Shown here: positions 35,820 to 44,888 of the stretch, in pieces | Position numbering within the stretch: the first letter of the stretch is position 1 | Layout of the letters: every line of letters starts with the position of its first letter | DNA from: Streptomyces puniciscabiei | GTDB taxonomy: Bacteria; Actinomycetota; Actinomycetes; Streptomycetales; Streptomycetaceae | Length of the DNA stretch: 64,000 nt | NCBI RefSeq assembly: GCF_006715785.1 | Contig: NZ_VFNX01000002.1 | Coordinates: 310,001 to 374,000 of the forward strand | Direction of reading: 5' to 3' | Program-made: the position numbers and the translations under genes | Notes under the pieces: generated by a model | What the model saw: the letters and a program-made list of their open reading frames with translations, nothing else | Told to the model about the DNA's origin: nothing | The model's database searches: none

Positions 35820-35839
35820 TGAGGCAGCGCCCAGGTGAT
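35802..35839. repeat. Exact 19-bp tandem duplication at the sirtuin stop codon
   Basis: The unit GAGGCAGCGCCCAGGTGAT occurs at 35802-35820 and again at 35821-35839 with no change. The first copy encodes the last sirtuin residues and stop; the second is untranslated. It looks like a recent slippage or repair duplication. Confidence 0.9.
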
Positions 35840-35956
35840 GTGGTGAGGCATTGTTCCTGACCGCACTCCAGGGGCTTCTCGATCACCGGCGCTTTCCCTA
35901 CCGTTCCGGGGAACACCGGCGAACGGGCGCCGGTGCTCGTGAGGGGGTGGGGAGTA

Positions 35957-36550
35957 GTGGCGGGGAAGAGAGCGTGGCGGCAGGGACCGATCCATGAGCG
36001 TCTGTGGCGGTTCAGGCGCAGCCCGCTTCGGCGGACCAGCGATCTCGTCGAGGCATGGCTGTTGCTCGTCGCATGGGTCGTGGGGGTGCTGGGTGGCGCG
36101 GTCGCGGGGGTGTTGGCGGCGATGGTGGCGGACCAGGATTTCGAGGAGGAGCGTTCCGGCCGCCGTCAGGTAGTGGCGGTTCTTCTGGACAACGCCAGGG
36201 ACGCGGTGCCCGGGCACGCGGACGTGAGCAGGGCCAGTGCGACGGTCCGGTGGACGACACCCGATGGCCGCACGCGCACCGGCCGGACGACGGTGACCGC
36301 ACATACCCGTGCGGGCACGCGGGTGCCGGTGTGGACGAGTGCGCGAGGCGACCTGGTCTCGCAGCCCCCCGCAGGGTCCGCTGCGGTGGTGAGGTCTGCC
36401 CTGGTCGGCGCGGGTGCCGTCATTGCCACGGGATGCGCGGTCTGGGCCTCCGCGCGAGCCGCGCGTGCCCTGCTGGACCGAAGTCGCATGAGGCAGTGGG
36501 CGCTGGACTGGGAGCGCGCCGACACCCGGCGGGGCGGCAGGACCGCTTGA
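35957..36550 (+). CDS. Rv1733c-like membrane protein
   Basis: The 197-residue protein has a cytoplasmic basic start (RLWRFRRSPLRRTSDLVEAW), a membrane helix (LLLVAWVVGVLGGAVAGVLA), an extracytoplasmic domain with DNARDAVPGHADVSRASATV and a WTTPDGRTRTGRTTV strand, then a second helix and a basic tail. This two-helix layout fits the Rv1733c family of actinobacterial membrane proteins, of unknown function. GTG 35957 follows GGGGTGGGGAG. Confidence 0.8.
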   Translation: MAGKRAWRQGPIHERLWRFRRSPLRRTSDLVEAWLLLVAWVVGVLGGAVAGVLAAMVADQDFEEERSGRRQVVAVLLDNARDAVPGHADVSRASATVRWTTPDGRTRTGRTTVTAHTRAGTRVPVWTSARGDLVSQPPAGSAAVVRSALVGAGAVIATGCAVWASARAARALLDRSRMRQWALDWERADTRRGGRTA

Positions 36551-36610
36551 CCGGGCACCCTGGGGAAACGGCTCCTCGTTCGGGCGGCTTCCGCTGGGCC
36601 GGCCCTGGGG

Positions 36611-37756
36611 TCAGGACAGGTTGCTGATCTTGCTGCGTACCTGGTTCACGATGGCGGCCGGCAGCGTCGCGTAGCCCTGGAAGGTCAGGTCCTGTTGGCC
36701 CTGCGCGTCGGCGATGTAGGTCAGGAACGCCTTGGTGGCGGGCCAGGTGGCCGGCTTGTTGCCCTTGTCGCAGACGATCTCGTACGTGACCATGTCGATG
36801 GGGTAGGCCCCCGGGGTCTGGGTCGTGTTGTCGAGTTGCAGCACGAGGTCGGCACCGGTGCCGGCGACCTTGGCGTCGGCGATGGCCCTGGACGCCGCGA
36901 GAACACTGGGGGCGACCGGGGTGGAGGCGCCGGTGGCGATCGACACCGTGGGAATGGTGCGGGTGATCGCATGCGTCAGCTCGACATAGCCGATGGCACC
37001 CACCGTCTTTTTCACCTGTTCCGCGAGGCCCGAGGAGCCCTTGGCGGACAGGCCGCCCTTGGCCGCCCAGTCCTTGCCGTGCCCGTACGGCCAGGCGCCG
37101 GGGGCGGCGGTGCTCAGGTAGGAGGTGAAGTTGTCCGTCGTGCCGGAGGAATCCACGCGGTGCAGGGCATGGATCGGCGTCGACGGCAACGTGGTACCGG
37201 GGTTGAGCTTCGCGATCGCCGGATCGTTCCACTTCGTGATCCGCGAGTCGAAGATCCTGGCGAGGGTGGGGGCGTCCAGGACCAGCTTGCCGACCCCTGG
37301 CAGGTTGTAGGCGATGGCGATGGGTGCGCCGAGCATCGGAAGGTGGACGGCGTGCCCCCTGTGGGAGCAGACGCTCTCGGACTGGGCGATCTGGGCTGCG
37401 CTCAGTGCGGAGTCCGAACCGGCGAAGGCCGTTCTGCCGCTGAGGAAGTCCTTCTGGCCGGCGCCGGAGCCGTTGCCGTCGTAGCTGATCCGGGTGCCGG
37501 CGCAGACCCGCGTGTAGTTCTTGATCCAGAACCGCATCGCGAACTCCTGCGCGGTCGAGCCGGAGCCCGACACGGTGGACGCCTTGCCGCACTTGACACC
37601 GATGGCAGCGGTGGCGGCGGGTGAGGCAGCCGGCGGCGGACTCGTGGAGGGCCGGGAGCTGCCGCTCGATCCGCAGGCCGTCAGGAGCAGGACGCCGGAG
37701 ACGAGCGTCGAGCCGACAGCCGTGGCGAACGACCGGCTCTTCCGCTGAAGCTTCAC
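36611..37756 (-). CDS. pstS: Phosphate ABC transporter substrate-binding lipoprotein, PstS-like
   Basis: The 381-residue protein has a lipoprotein signal (VSGVLLLTACGSS, lipid cysteine 28) and PstS features: STVSGSGSTAQEFAM (phosphate loop), RISYDGNGSGAGQKDFLSG, SDSALS and HRVDSSGTTDNFTSYL. It should bind phosphate outside the membrane. No pstCAB genes are adjacent and I saw no GTTCACC-type PHO boxes upstream, so it may serve an unlinked transporter or another anion. A TATAGT hexamer on the reverse strand at 37851-37846 is a possible -10 element. GTG 37756 is preceded by AAGGAG. Confidence 0.85.
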   Translation of the reverse strand: MKLQRKSRSFATAVGSTLVSGVLLLTACGSSGSSRPSTSPPPAASPAATAAIGVKCGKASTVSGSGSTAQEFAMRFWIKNYTRVCAGTRISYDGNGSGAGQKDFLSGRTAFAGSDSALSAAQIAQSESVCSHRGHAVHLPMLGAPIAIAYNLPGVGKLVLDAPTLARIFDSRITKWNDPAIAKLNPGTTLPSTPIHALHRVDSSGTTDNFTSYLSTAAPGAWPYGHGKDWAAKGGLSAKGSSGLAEQVKKTVGAIGYVELTHAITRTIPTVSIATGASTPVAPSVLAASRAIADAKVAGTGADLVLQLDNTTQTPGAYPIDMVTYEIVCDKGNKPATWPATKAFLTYIADAQGQQDLTFQGYATLPAAIVNQVRSKISNLS

Positions 37757-37958
37757 TCTCCGGGCTCCTTCCAGCAGACCGCCTGGGCGGCGCAGCAGAG
37801 GCATGAGCCAGACGGCCGCGGGCGGATGACGTCCCGGTCATCTTGACTATATGCATCCATCCAATCACTTTTCGTAACGACTCGTCCGTCGTGCGCCCCT
37901 GAATGAGCTGACGCGGCGGCCATCGGACGGCCCCCGCGCGAAGGCGCACAATGAGTGC

Positions 37959-40900
37959 ATGACTGGTCGCTGGCAGTTCTGGATCGACCGTGGTGGCACG
38001 TTCACCGATGTCGTGGCCGTGACCCCCGATTCCGAGGTGATCAGCCGCAAGCTGCTGTCGGAGCAGCCGGAGGCATACCGGGATGCGGCGGTCGCCGGGA
38101 TCCGTCGGATGCTGGGCCTGGAGGCGGACGAGCCGATTCCGGGCCACCGGATCGAGGTGGTGAAGATGGGCACCACCGTCGCCACCAACGCGCTGCTGAC
38201 ACACACCGGCGAGCCGACCGTCCTGGTCGTCACCCGGGGCTTCAGGGACGCCCTGCGCATCGCCTACCAGAACCGGCCGCGCATCTTCGACCGGCGCATC
38301 CTGCTTCCGGAGGCCCTGTACGACCGGGTGATCGAGGTGGACGAACGGGTGGGCGCACACGGCGAACTCGTCCGCCCGCTCGACCTGGACGCCGTGCGCG
38401 AGGCGCTGACGGCGGCGTACGCGGACGGCTTCCGCAGCGCCGCGGTGGTCTTCCTGCACGGCTACCGCCATGCGGCGCACGAGGCCGCCGTCGCCGAGGC
38501 GGCCCGGGTCATCGGCTTCTCGCAGGTCAGCTGCTCGCACGAGGTCAGTCCGCTGATCAAGCTGGTACCGCGGGGCGACACGACCGTGGTCGACGCCTAC
38601 CTCTCCCCCATCCTGCGCCGCTACGTGGACCAGGTGGCCTCCGAGCTGAACGGTGTGCGACTGATGTTCATGCAGTCCGGGGGCGGCCTGCGCGAGGCGG
38701 GCCGCTTCCGGGGCAAGGACGCCGTGCTGTCCGGCCCGGCGGGCGGCGTCGTGGGCATGGTGCGCGCCGCGACCGGCGCGGGTCATGTCCGGGCGATCGG
38801 CTTCGACATGGGCGGCACCTCGACCGACGTGTCCCACTACGCGGGAGAGATCGAACGGGTCCTGGGCACCCAGGTGGCCGGGGTGCGGATGCGGGCGCCG
38901 ATGACCGACATCCACACCGTCGCCGCGGGCGGTGGCTCGATCCTGCACTTCGACGGGATGCGCTACCGGGTGGGCCCGGACTCGGCCGGCGCCGACCCCG
39001 GCCCGGTCTGCTACCGGCGCTGCGGGCCGCTGACCGTCACCGACGCCAACGTCATGGTCGGCCGCATCCAACCCGCATACTTCCCCCGGGTGTTCGGCAA
39101 GGACGGCGACCAGCCGCTGGATGCGGCAGCGGTGCGTGCCCGCTTCACCGAGCTCGCCGAGCAGACCGCCGCCGCGACCGGAAAGCGCCGCAGTCCGGAG
39201 GAGGTCGCGGCGGGATTCCTCGACATCGCCGTGCTCAACATCGCCAACGCGGTGAAGAGGATCTCGGTCCAGCGCGGCCGCGACATCACCCGCTACGCGC
39301 TGGTCGCCTTCGGCGGCGCGGGCGGCCAGCACGCCTGCGCGGTCGCCGACCGGCTCGGCATCGACACCGTCCTGGTCCCGCCGCTCGCCGGGGTGCTGTC
39401 CGCGTACGGCATCGGGGTGGCGGACGCCGTCGCGCTGCGTGAACGCTCGGTCGAGGCCGCCCTCGACCGGCCGGAGACGGCGGCCCGGGTCGAGGCCGTC
39501 CGGGTGGAACTGGAGGAGCAGGCACGCACCCAGCTGCGCGAGGACGGGGTGCCGGACCCCACCGTCCGTACGGCCGCCCGCGCCCTGCTGCGCTACGAGG
39601 GCACCGACTTCTCGCTGCCCGTGCCGCTGGGCCCGGCGGAGGAGATGCGGGCCCACTTCGCCCACGACCACCACGACCGCTACGGCTTCACCATGGACAA
39701 GCCGCTGGTCGTCGAGGCCATCGCTGTCGAGGCAACCGGTTCCTCCGGTCCGCGCACCGCCCCGGTGACGGCCCTGCCGCCGCGGACCGGCGCACTGCAA
39801 CCGGCTGACACCGTACGGACGTTCACCGAGGACCGCTGGCAGCCCACGCGGTTGTACCGGCGCCAGGACCTGCGCCTCGGTGACGGCGTCGAGGGTCCGG
39901 CGATCATCGCCGAGGCGGATGCGACCACGGTCGTCGACCCCGGCTGGCGGGCCGCGGCCGACGAGCACGGCGACCTCGTCCTCACCCGCTCCCGTCCCCG
40001 CCCGTCCCGTACGGCGGTCGGCACCACCGTCGACCCGGTGCTGCTGGAAGTCTTCAACAACCTGTTCATGTCCATCGCCGAACAGATGGGGGTGCGGCTG
40101 GAGAGCACCGCGCACTCGGTCAACATCAAGGAACGCCTCGACTTCTCCTGCGCGCTGTTCGACCCCGACGGCAACCTCATCGCCAACGCACCCCACATCC
40201 CCGTGCATCTGGGCTCGATGGGCGAGTCCATCAAGGAGGTCCTGCGCCGCAACCAGGGTTCGATCCGGCCCGGCGACGTCTACGCCATCAACGACCCGTA
40301 CCACGGCGGCACCCACCTGCCCGACATCACCGTCGTCACCCCGGTCTTCGACGATGCGGGCGAGCGGCTTCTCTTCCTGGTCGCCTCGCGCGGCCACCAC
40401 GCCGAGATCGGCGGCATCAGCCCCGGATCCATGCCCGCGTTCAGCACGACCATCGACGAGGAGGGCGTGCTCTTCGACAACTGGCTGCTGATGCGTGACG
40501 GACACTTCCGCGAGGACGAGACCCGCCATCTGCTCACCAGCGCCCGTCATCCCTCACGAGACCCGGGCACCAACCTCGCCGACCTGCGCGCGCAGATCGC
40601 CGCCAACGAGAAGGGCATCCACGAACTGCGCCGTGTCATCGACCAGTTCGGCCTCGACGTCGTCCACGCCTACATGCGCCACGTCCAGGACAACGCCGAG
40701 GAATGCGTACGCCGCATCGTCGCCACCCTGGACGACGGCGAGCACCGCTACGAGACCGACAACGGCGCCGTCATCCAGGTCGCCCTGCGCATCGACCGCG
40801 AAGCACGCAGCGCCGTACTGGACTTCACCGGCACCTCCCCCCAGCAGCCCGGCAACCTGAACGCACCCACCTCCGTCGTGATGGCAGCCGTGCTGTACGT

Positions 40901-41600
40901 CTTCCGTACCCTCGTCGCCGATGACATCCCGCTCAACAGCGGCTGTCTGAAGCCCCTCGACGTGCGCGTCCCCGCCGGCTCCATGCTCTCCCCCGCCTAT
41001 CCGGCCGCCACCGTCGCCGGAAACGTCGAGACCTCCCAGGCCGTCACCGGCGCCCTGTACGCCGTCCTGGGCGCCCAGGCCGAGGGCTCCGGCACGATGA
41101 ACAACGTCTCCTTCGGCAACGATCGCCTCCAGTACTACGAGACCGTCGCCTCCGGCGCCGGCGCGGGTGAGGGCTTCGACGGCGCGGACGCCGTGCAGAC
41201 CCACATGACCAACTCCCGCCTGACGGATCCCGAGATCCTGGAGTGGCGCTACCCGGTGCGGGTGGAGGAGTTCCGCATCCGTGAGGGGAGCGGCGGCCAC
41301 GGCCGCTGGCAGGGCGGGTGCGGAGTGGAGCGCCGGATCCGGTTCGCCGAGCCGATGACGGTCGCGGTCGTCTCCGGTCACCGCCGCGTCCCGCCGTACG
41401 GCATGGCCGGCGGCGAACCCGGCGCCCTCGGCGAGAACCTGATCGAACGCGCCGACGGCCGCATCGACGGGCTGAGGGGCTGCGACACCGCGACCGTGAC
41501 GGACGGCGACGTCCTGGTCGTCCGCACCCCCGGCGGGGGCGGATACGGAGCCGCCGACGCCCCTCCGCCCGGAGGAGTTTCCGGTCGTCATAGCCGGTGA
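37959..41600 (+). CDS. 5-oxoprolinase (fused HyuA-HyuB type)
   Basis: The 1213-residue enzyme fuses the two hydantoinase/oxoprolinase halves. The N-terminal HyuA-like part has the ATP-binding starts DRGGTFTDVV, KMGTTVATNALL and GFDMGGTSTDVSHYAG; the C-terminal HyuB-like part starts near residue 690 with EQMGVRLESTAHSVNIKERL and has INDPYHGGTHLPDI. The fused length matches ATP-dependent 5-oxoprolinase, which opens 5-oxoproline to glutamate. Hydantoin-type substrates remain possible. ATG 37959 is divergent from pstS; the 200-base shared region is AT-richer than its surroundings. Confidence 0.88.
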   Translation: MTGRWQFWIDRGGTFTDVVAVTPDSEVISRKLLSEQPEAYRDAAVAGIRRMLGLEADEPIPGHRIEVVKMGTTVATNALLTHTGEPTVLVVTRGFRDALRIAYQNRPRIFDRRILLPEALYDRVIEVDERVGAHGELVRPLDLDAVREALTAAYADGFRSAAVVFLHGYRHAAHEAAVAEAARVIGFSQVSCSHEVSPLIKLVPRGDTTVVDAYLSPILRRYVDQVASELNGVRLMFMQSGGGLREAGRFRGKDAVLSGPAGGVVGMVRAATGAGHVRAIGFDMGGTSTDVSHYAGEIERVLGTQVAGVRMRAPMTDIHTVAAGGGSILHFDGMRYRVGPDSAGADPGPVCYRRCGPLTVTDANVMVGRIQPAYFPRVFGKDGDQPLDAAAVRARFTELAEQTAAATGKRRSPEEVAAGFLDIAVLNIANAVKRISVQRGRDITRYALVAFGGAGGQHACAVADRLGIDTVLVPPLAGVLSAYGIGVADAVALRERSVEAALDRPETAARVEAVRVELEEQARTQLREDGVPDPTVRTAARALLRYEGTDFSLPVPLGPAEEMRAHFAHDHHDRYGFTMDKPLVVEAIAVEATGSSGPRTAPVTALPPRTGALQPADTVRTFTEDRWQPTRLYRRQDLRLGDGVEGPAIIAEADATTVVDPGWRAAADEHGDLVLTRSRPRPSRTAVGTTVDPVLLEVFNNLFMSIAEQMGVRLESTAHSVNIKERLDFSCALFDPDGNLIANAPHIPVHLGSMGESIKEVLRRNQGSIRPGDVYAINDPYHGGTHLPDITVVTPVFDDAGERLLFLVASRGHHAEIGGISPGSMPAFSTTIDEEGVLFDNWLLMRDGHFREDETRHLLTSARHPSRDPGTNLADLRAQIAANEKGIHELRRVIDQFGLDVVHAYMRHVQDNAEECVRRIVATLDDGEHRYETDNGAVIQVALRIDREARSAVLDFTGTSPQQPGNLNAPTSVVMAAVLYVFRTLVADDIPLNSGCLKPLDVRVPAGSMLSPAYPAATVAGNVETSQAVTGALYAVLGAQAEGSGTMNNVSFGNDRLQYYETVASGAGAGEGFDGADAVQTHMTNSRLTDPEILEWRYPVRVEEFRIREGSGGHGRWQGGCGVERRIRFAEPMTVAVVSGHRRVPPYGMAGGEPGALGENLIERADGRIDGLRGCDTATVTDGDVLVVRTPGGGGYGAADAPPPGGVSGRHSR

Positions 41601-41658
41601 CGGACCATGGAGGGGAGGGAGCTGGAGTCGAAAGGGCAGCCCGTCGGCGGTGATGGCG

Positions 41659-42900
41659 ATGCGGGGTTCGATCTTGCTCGGTACTGTCCGTGGGATGGCG
41701 GTGCGGGCGCACTGGAGTGTTCCGCTGATCATGCTGCTCTTCGCGTACGGCCTGGCCACCCGCACGCTCCCCGGGTACGCGCCGGGCCAGGCACCGATGG
41801 TGTACGCGGTCGGCGGAGTCGTCGGCGCCGCGCTGCTGCTGATGAGCCTGGTGGTGCACGAGATGGCCCATGCGCTGGTGGCCCGCAGGGCCGGGCTCTC
41901 CGTGCGGGACGTGACGCTGTGGGCGCTCGGCGGACTGACCCGGATGGACCGGCCCACGACGGCACGGGCCGCGTTCACCGTCGCGGTCAGCGGACCGCTC
42001 GCCAGCCTCTTCCTCGGCGGTCTCGGACTGGGCGCGGCCTACGGGGTACGAGCCGCACTGGGCTGGCGGATCGCGGTTGCCGTGCTGGGCTGGCTGGGTG
42101 GCACGAATCTGCTGCTGGGCGTCTTCAATCTGCTGCCGGCCGCGCCTCTGGACGGCGGCCGGCTGCTGCTGGCCGTGCTGTGGTGGCGCACCGGGGACCG
42201 CGATCGAGCCCAGCGGGCGGCGGGGCGTGCGGGACAGGTCCTGGGCACGGCGCTGGGCGTGTTGGGCTGGCTGGCGTTTTTGAGGGGGACGACCGGCGGG
42301 CTGTGGCTGATGGTCGTCGGCATGTTCGTGGCGGCCGCCGCCGCGGCCGAGCGGCGGTGGGCCGAGCTGGTCACGGCCCTGCGCGGGGTTCGGGTGAGCC
42401 AGGCCATGACCACTCCGGTGGTCACCGGTCCCGACTGGCTGACCGTGGACCGCTTCCTGTCCGAGGTGGCCGCGCAGGCGCACCACTCGATGCTGCCGCT
42501 GGTGGACTTCGGCGGCCGTCCCAGTGGTGTCGTCCGGCTGAGCCTGCTGACCGCCCTGCCGGCCGACCGGCAGGAGTCACTGCGGGTACGGGATCTCGCG
42601 GCGCCTCTGTCCCGGTGCACGCTCGCCGCACCCGAGGAGCCGCTGAACTCCGTCCTGGAGCGCCTCGCCAGCGGGGGCGGACTGCCCATCCTCGTCATGG
42701 ACGACGGCCGGCTCTGCGGGATCGTCACCGCCCACGACATCGACCGCTCCCGCCGGCGCCCCGGACATGCGCCACTCGCGCGTTCCCCTGGGACGCCGCT
42801 CCAGGCGCTCCGGGGTCTCCGCGGCCCCCGCGGCCCCCGCGCAGGCCCGCGCCAGTCCCGGCGCCCGCGCGACGCGGGTGAACCGGAGCACCTGGTGTGA
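41659..42900 (+). CDS. Site-2 protease (M50) with CBS domains
   Basis: The 413-residue membrane metalloprotease has HEMAH at residues 67-71 (zinc histidines and catalytic glutamate) and D165 in NLLPAAPLDGG (third zinc ligand), set among about six helices. Two CBS domains follow (about 245-360; VSQAMTTPVVT and LPILVMDDGRLCGIVTAHDI), then a proline/arginine-rich tail. CBS-bearing site-2 proteases cut membrane-bound substrates such as anti-sigma factors; substrate unknown. ATG 41659 is chosen because the family begins with this MxxxxxLGxxxG pattern; GTG 41650 and ATG 41653 lie just upstream. Confidence 0.85.
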   Translation: MRGSILLGTVRGMAVRAHWSVPLIMLLFAYGLATRTLPGYAPGQAPMVYAVGGVVGAALLLMSLVVHEMAHALVARRAGLSVRDVTLWALGGLTRMDRPTTARAAFTVAVSGPLASLFLGGLGLGAAYGVRAALGWRIAVAVLGWLGGTNLLLGVFNLLPAAPLDGGRLLLAVLWWRTGDRDRAQRAAGRAGQVLGTALGVLGWLAFLRGTTGGLWLMVVGMFVAAAAAAERRWAELVTALRGVRVSQAMTTPVVTGPDWLTVDRFLSEVAAQAHHSMLPLVDFGGRPSGVVRLSLLTALPADRQESLRVRDLAAPLSRCTLAAPEEPLNSVLERLASGGGLPILVMDDGRLCGIVTAHDIDRSRRRPGHAPLARSPGTPLQALRGLRGPRGPRAGPRQSRRPRDAGEPEHLV

Positions 42901-43038
42901 CCTGCGGGGATCCCGCTGCGGTGGTGGGGGAATCATGTTCACGCGCACAATGTTTCCCATGTAGGGCAAATGGGGGTTACCCGAAGAAGGTGAACGGCCA
43001 CGGCTATTCCTTTCGGACCCCATCTGTCGGTGCCGGGG

Positions 43039-43926
43039 ATGTCACCGGTACGCGGCGTGGGTATCGAGGCCAGCAGGGCCGCGGGGCGGCTGGTGCGGCT
43101 CCCGCTCGACATCGCCGCGGGAGGCGTGGGGCAGCTCGCCGGATACTTCGTTCATGCCGTGTCCGACCGGGGCACGAACGGAGCCGAACCGCCGACGCCC
43201 GAGGGGGACATCCCTGTGCTGCTGGTCCATGGGCTCGGCGACGGAGAATCGATCGTCGCTCCGCTGCGCCGCGGGCTGGACGGCCTCAGTGCGGGGCCTT
43301 TCGTCACGGTGAGCTACCACGCCTTCAGTCCGGACATCCGCGCCGCCGCCCGGGTCCTGGGCGAGCAGGTGGAGCTGGCGAGCGCCCGCAGCCCGGGGCG
43401 GAACGCCGTCGTGATCGGGTACAGCCTCGGCGGGCTGGTCGCCCGCTACTACGTGCAGGCGCTGGGCGGAGACGCGCATGTGCCGCTGGTGATCACGCTG
43501 GCGACACCGCACGGCGGAACGGCGGCGGCCCTGCTGGCACCGCCGCATCCGCTCCTGCGCCAGCTGCGCCCCGGCAGCAGGCTGCTGGCCGAGCTCGCCG
43601 AGCCGGCCGCGGGGTGCCGTACCCGGTTCGTGGCCTTCTACAGCGACTTCGACGAGGTCGTGATCCCGGCTTCCCGGGGCCGCATCGACCATCCCGACCT
43701 CGAGGCCCGCAATGTGCTCGTGCCCGGCGTCGGCCATCTGACGCTGCCGCTGCACCAGCCGGTCATCGACCAGGTGCGCTCACTGCTGACCGCGGCGGGG
43801 CAGGCCTCTACCGCCGCACGCCCCCCGCGCAGCCGCGCGCCGAGGAGAAACGGGCAGTCCCGGGGCACGGCGGACGTTCCCGTGACAGGCGGCCCGAAAC
43901 GGAGGACGCTGAAAGGGCGCCGGTAG
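43039..43926 (+). CDS. Alpha/beta-hydrolase, lipase/esterase
   Basis: The 295-residue protein is a serine hydrolase with HGLGDGES as oxyanion-hole loop and GYSLGG with nucleophile S129. LVITLATPHGGTAA is typical of bacterial lipases and PGAP1-like esterases, and DEVVIP and VGHLTLPL carry the likely acid and histidine. There is an Arg-rich tail. No export signal is clear. GTG 43030 or ATG 43039 could start. The 138-base leader has a GGGGGTTACCC element near 42970-42982 that could be part of a stress-sigma promoter, but I cannot show this. Confidence 0.75.
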   Translation: MSPVRGVGIEASRAAGRLVRLPLDIAAGGVGQLAGYFVHAVSDRGTNGAEPPTPEGDIPVLLVHGLGDGESIVAPLRRGLDGLSAGPFVTVSYHAFSPDIRAAARVLGEQVELASARSPGRNAVVIGYSLGGLVARYYVQALGGDAHVPLVITLATPHGGTAAALLAPPHPLLRQLRPGSRLLAELAEPAAGCRTRFVAFYSDFDEVVIPASRGRIDHPDLEARNVLVPGVGHLTLPLHQPVIDQVRSLLTAAGQASTAARPPRSRAPRRNGQSRGTADVPVTGGPKRRTLKGRR

Positions 43927-43955
43927 GAACGTCAGCACGCGCGCGGACGGACAGC

Positions 43956-44837
43956 ATGACCTCCTCGCCCAGCCCCGAGAGCGGCACGACGGTACGCCCC
44001 TTTTGCCCCGAGGACGAACCGGGGGTGCGGGAACTCATCGACGCCGACCGGCTTCCCGGGCAGCCGCTCTGCACCTCCGAGAGGCTGGCCGCGCACTGGT
44101 GCGGGCCCGTTCCGCTGGTCGGCGGGGCGGTGGTACCGGCCAAGCCCCGGATCAGCGTGCTCACCGATGCGCGGGACCACCTCTGCGGGACCGTCGCGTA
44201 CCTGTCCTGGTCGGATGTGCGGACCGGTCTCATCTGCTGGATCCACGCGCACGAGGACCGATCCGCCCTGCGCGCCCTGATCTGCCACGCTCTCGCCGCT
44301 CTGGCGCCCTGCCCGCGGATCGAGGCGTTCGTGTGTGCTCCGCCCGGTGCCCTGGAGCCGGGCGGCCTGCCCCGCACGCGTCGCGGCGCCACGCACGACG
44401 CCTTGGTGCAGACCGGTTTCACCGGCCGCTGCCAGGGCTGCTACATGCACCTCGTGCTTTCCGCCGAACCGCCGCCGGGCAAACTGTCCGCCGACGTCTT
44501 CCCGTGCGACTTTCCCCCGGGCCACCGAGTGGTCATCCGCGAGGGCACCGAACCCGTCGCCGAGGCAGTGGTCAGCACGGGGCCCGACCGGACCGCGACG
44601 CTCTACTGGCTCGAGACCATGCCCGGCCGCCGGCACCGCGGCCTGGGCCGCAGACTGCTCGGTCAGGCCCTGGCCCTGCTGGCCGAGCAGGGCGCCACCG
44701 AGGTGGCGCTCGTCCTGGACGACGCCCAGCGGCCCACCTCCGAGGTGCAGGCCGCCGCCCGGCTCTTCCGCTCCTTCGGCTTCGCCGTCGTCGACGAGCT
44801 GTGGACCTACCAGCACCGACGCTCCGGGCCACCGTGA
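43956..44837 (+). CDS. GNAT-family acetyltransferase
   Basis: The 293-residue protein has a C-terminal GNAT fold with the acetyl-CoA loop RRHRGLGRRLLGQAL, TEVALVLDDAQRP and LFRSFGFAVVDELWTYQHR. The N-terminal half looks like a second, degenerate GNAT unit (VRELIDADRLPGQPL, and an HAHEDRSALRALICHAL helix), so the protein may be a tandem GNAT. ATG 43956 starts 29 bases after the lipase stop. Substrate unknown. Confidence 0.75.
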   Translation: MTSSPSPESGTTVRPFCPEDEPGVRELIDADRLPGQPLCTSERLAAHWCGPVPLVGGAVVPAKPRISVLTDARDHLCGTVAYLSWSDVRTGLICWIHAHEDRSALRALICHALAALAPCPRIEAFVCAPPGALEPGGLPRTRRGATHDALVQTGFTGRCQGCYMHLVLSAEPPPGKLSADVFPCDFPPGHRVVIREGTEPVAEAVVSTGPDRTATLYWLETMPGRRHRGLGRRLLGQALALLAEQGATEVALVLDDAQRPTSEVQAAARLFRSFGFAVVDELWTYQHRRSGPP

Positions 44838-44851
44838 CCTGACGCGTGAGC

Positions 44852-44872
44852 CCGGGACCGGACGGGTCCCGG
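44852..44872. terminator. Bidirectional hairpin between convergent genes
   Basis: CCGGGACC (44852-44859) and GGTCCCGG (44865-44872) form a perfect 8-bp stem with a 5-base loop between the acetyltransferase stop (44837) and the convergent ferritin-like gene (stop at 44889). Confidence 0.65.
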
Positions 44873-44888
44873 CCGGCACCGACCCGGT

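Noticed and set aside
36420..40550. Very long reverse-strand open frame (about 1376 codons) opposite pstS/oxoprolinase
   Set aside because: It is the antisense shadow of the well-supported oxoprolinase, is low in recognisable motifs and crosses the end of pstS in another frame. High GC bias opens antisense frames.
42970..43000. GGGTTACC element as a SigB-type promoter
   Set aside because: The -10-like word is not the GGGTAC/T expected and spacing is too long; only mentioned as a possibility in the lipase entry.
42897..43955. Forward frame upstream of the acetyltransferase start, in phase with it
   Set aside because: It overlaps the lipase gene in another frame and has arginine-rich shadow composition; the real start is ATG 43956.
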